A stretch of DNA of 64,000 bases from Cervus elaphus (taxonomy: Eukaryota; Chordata; Mammalia; Artiodactyla; Cervidae). The notes below the pieces were generated by a model, which made no database searches, had not been told where the DNA came from, and was given only the letters and a program-made list of their open reading frames with translations. Where the stretch lies: assembly GCF_910594005.1 (NCBI RefSeq), contig NC_057829.1, positions 62,169,001 through 62,233,000 of the forward strand, in the 5' to 3' direction. Within the stretch, counting starts at the first letter, position 1. Every line of letters starts with the position of its first letter. The translations under genes and the position numbers were made by a program. Below are positions 63,897-64,000 of this stretch, in pieces.

Positions 63897-64000
63897 GAGC
63901 CGCGGCATCACTGACTCAATGGACATGAGTTTGAGCAAACTCTGGGAGATGGTGAAGGACAGGGAGGTCTGGTGTACTTCAGTCCAAGGAGCTGGACATG
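63897..64000 (+). mobile_element. BovB LINE 3' fragment, cut by the window edge
   Basis: 'ggcatcactgactcaatggacatgagtttgagcaaactctggg agatggtgaagg' is the BovB 3' region, cognate to 32240-32300. It continues past the window. Confidence 0.88.

Noticed and set aside
1..64000. A previously undescribed multi-gene system
   Set aside because: The window is an ordinary mammalian syntenic block. The novelty I can support lies in retroposon effects on ZFYVE27 and in the SFRP5 minisatellite, not in a new gene system.

Overview
This window is a piece of a ruminant (bovid) nuclear genome. The evidence is the density of ruminant-specific retroposons: Bov-tA and Bov-A2 SINEs, BovB (RTE) LINEs, artiodactyl tRNA-derived CHR-type SINEs and L1_BT. 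These lie among older MIR, L1M, MLT1 and DNA-transposon fragments. Gene content and order match the human 10q24.2 block MARVELD1 - ZFYVE27 - SFRP5, which suggests cattle chromosome 26 or its bovid equivalent. The species assignment and synteny are inference. There is no sign of a prokaryotic system, CRISPR array or plasmid.

Layout. Positions 1-350 are CpG-rich, and about 3066-3640 looks like a terminal 3'UTR exon ending in AATAAA. Both probably belong to an upstream gene (MARVELD1 by synteny), but its coding part is not visible. From 3.6 to 15.6 kb is repeat-filled intergenic DNA. ZFYVE27 (protrudin) runs on the + strand from a CpG-island promoter at about 15.6-16.1 kb to a poly(A) signal at 39158. 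All 12 coding exons are resolved to the base and join into a 411-residue reading frame, including the 21-nt neuronal microexon. From 39.2 to 45.5 kb is intergenic DNA between convergent 3' ends. SFRP5 lies on the - strand, with 3 coding exons between 50979 and 46863 giving 315 residues. Its 3'UTR opens with a 12-copy 56-bp minisatellite. A near full-length MAP2K2 (MEK2) processed pseudogene, also on the - strand, sits at 52741-54380. From 54.4 to 64 kb is intergenic DNA with SINEs, a hAT element and a BovB fragment entering at the right edge.

The genes are not an operon. ZFYVE27 encodes an ER-shaping FYVE protein that drives endosome transport and neurite outgrowth. SFRP5 encodes a secreted Wnt antagonist. 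They are simply syntenic neighbours.

The most notable observation is that a 5'-truncated antisense BovB LINE inserted exactly across the 3' splice site of ZFYVE27 exon 3. Its 12-bp target-site duplication contains the acceptor itself. The acceptor now used by the coding frame is therefore preceded by BovB sequence, and the ancestral branchpoint/pyrimidine tract with a duplicate acceptor is stranded about 0.9 kb upstream. Other points of note are the minisatellite directly after the SFRP5 stop codon, the microexon with an upstream TGC element, the MAP2K2 retrocopy with a perfect duplication and one N-terminal frameshift, and several MIRs split by younger retroposons.
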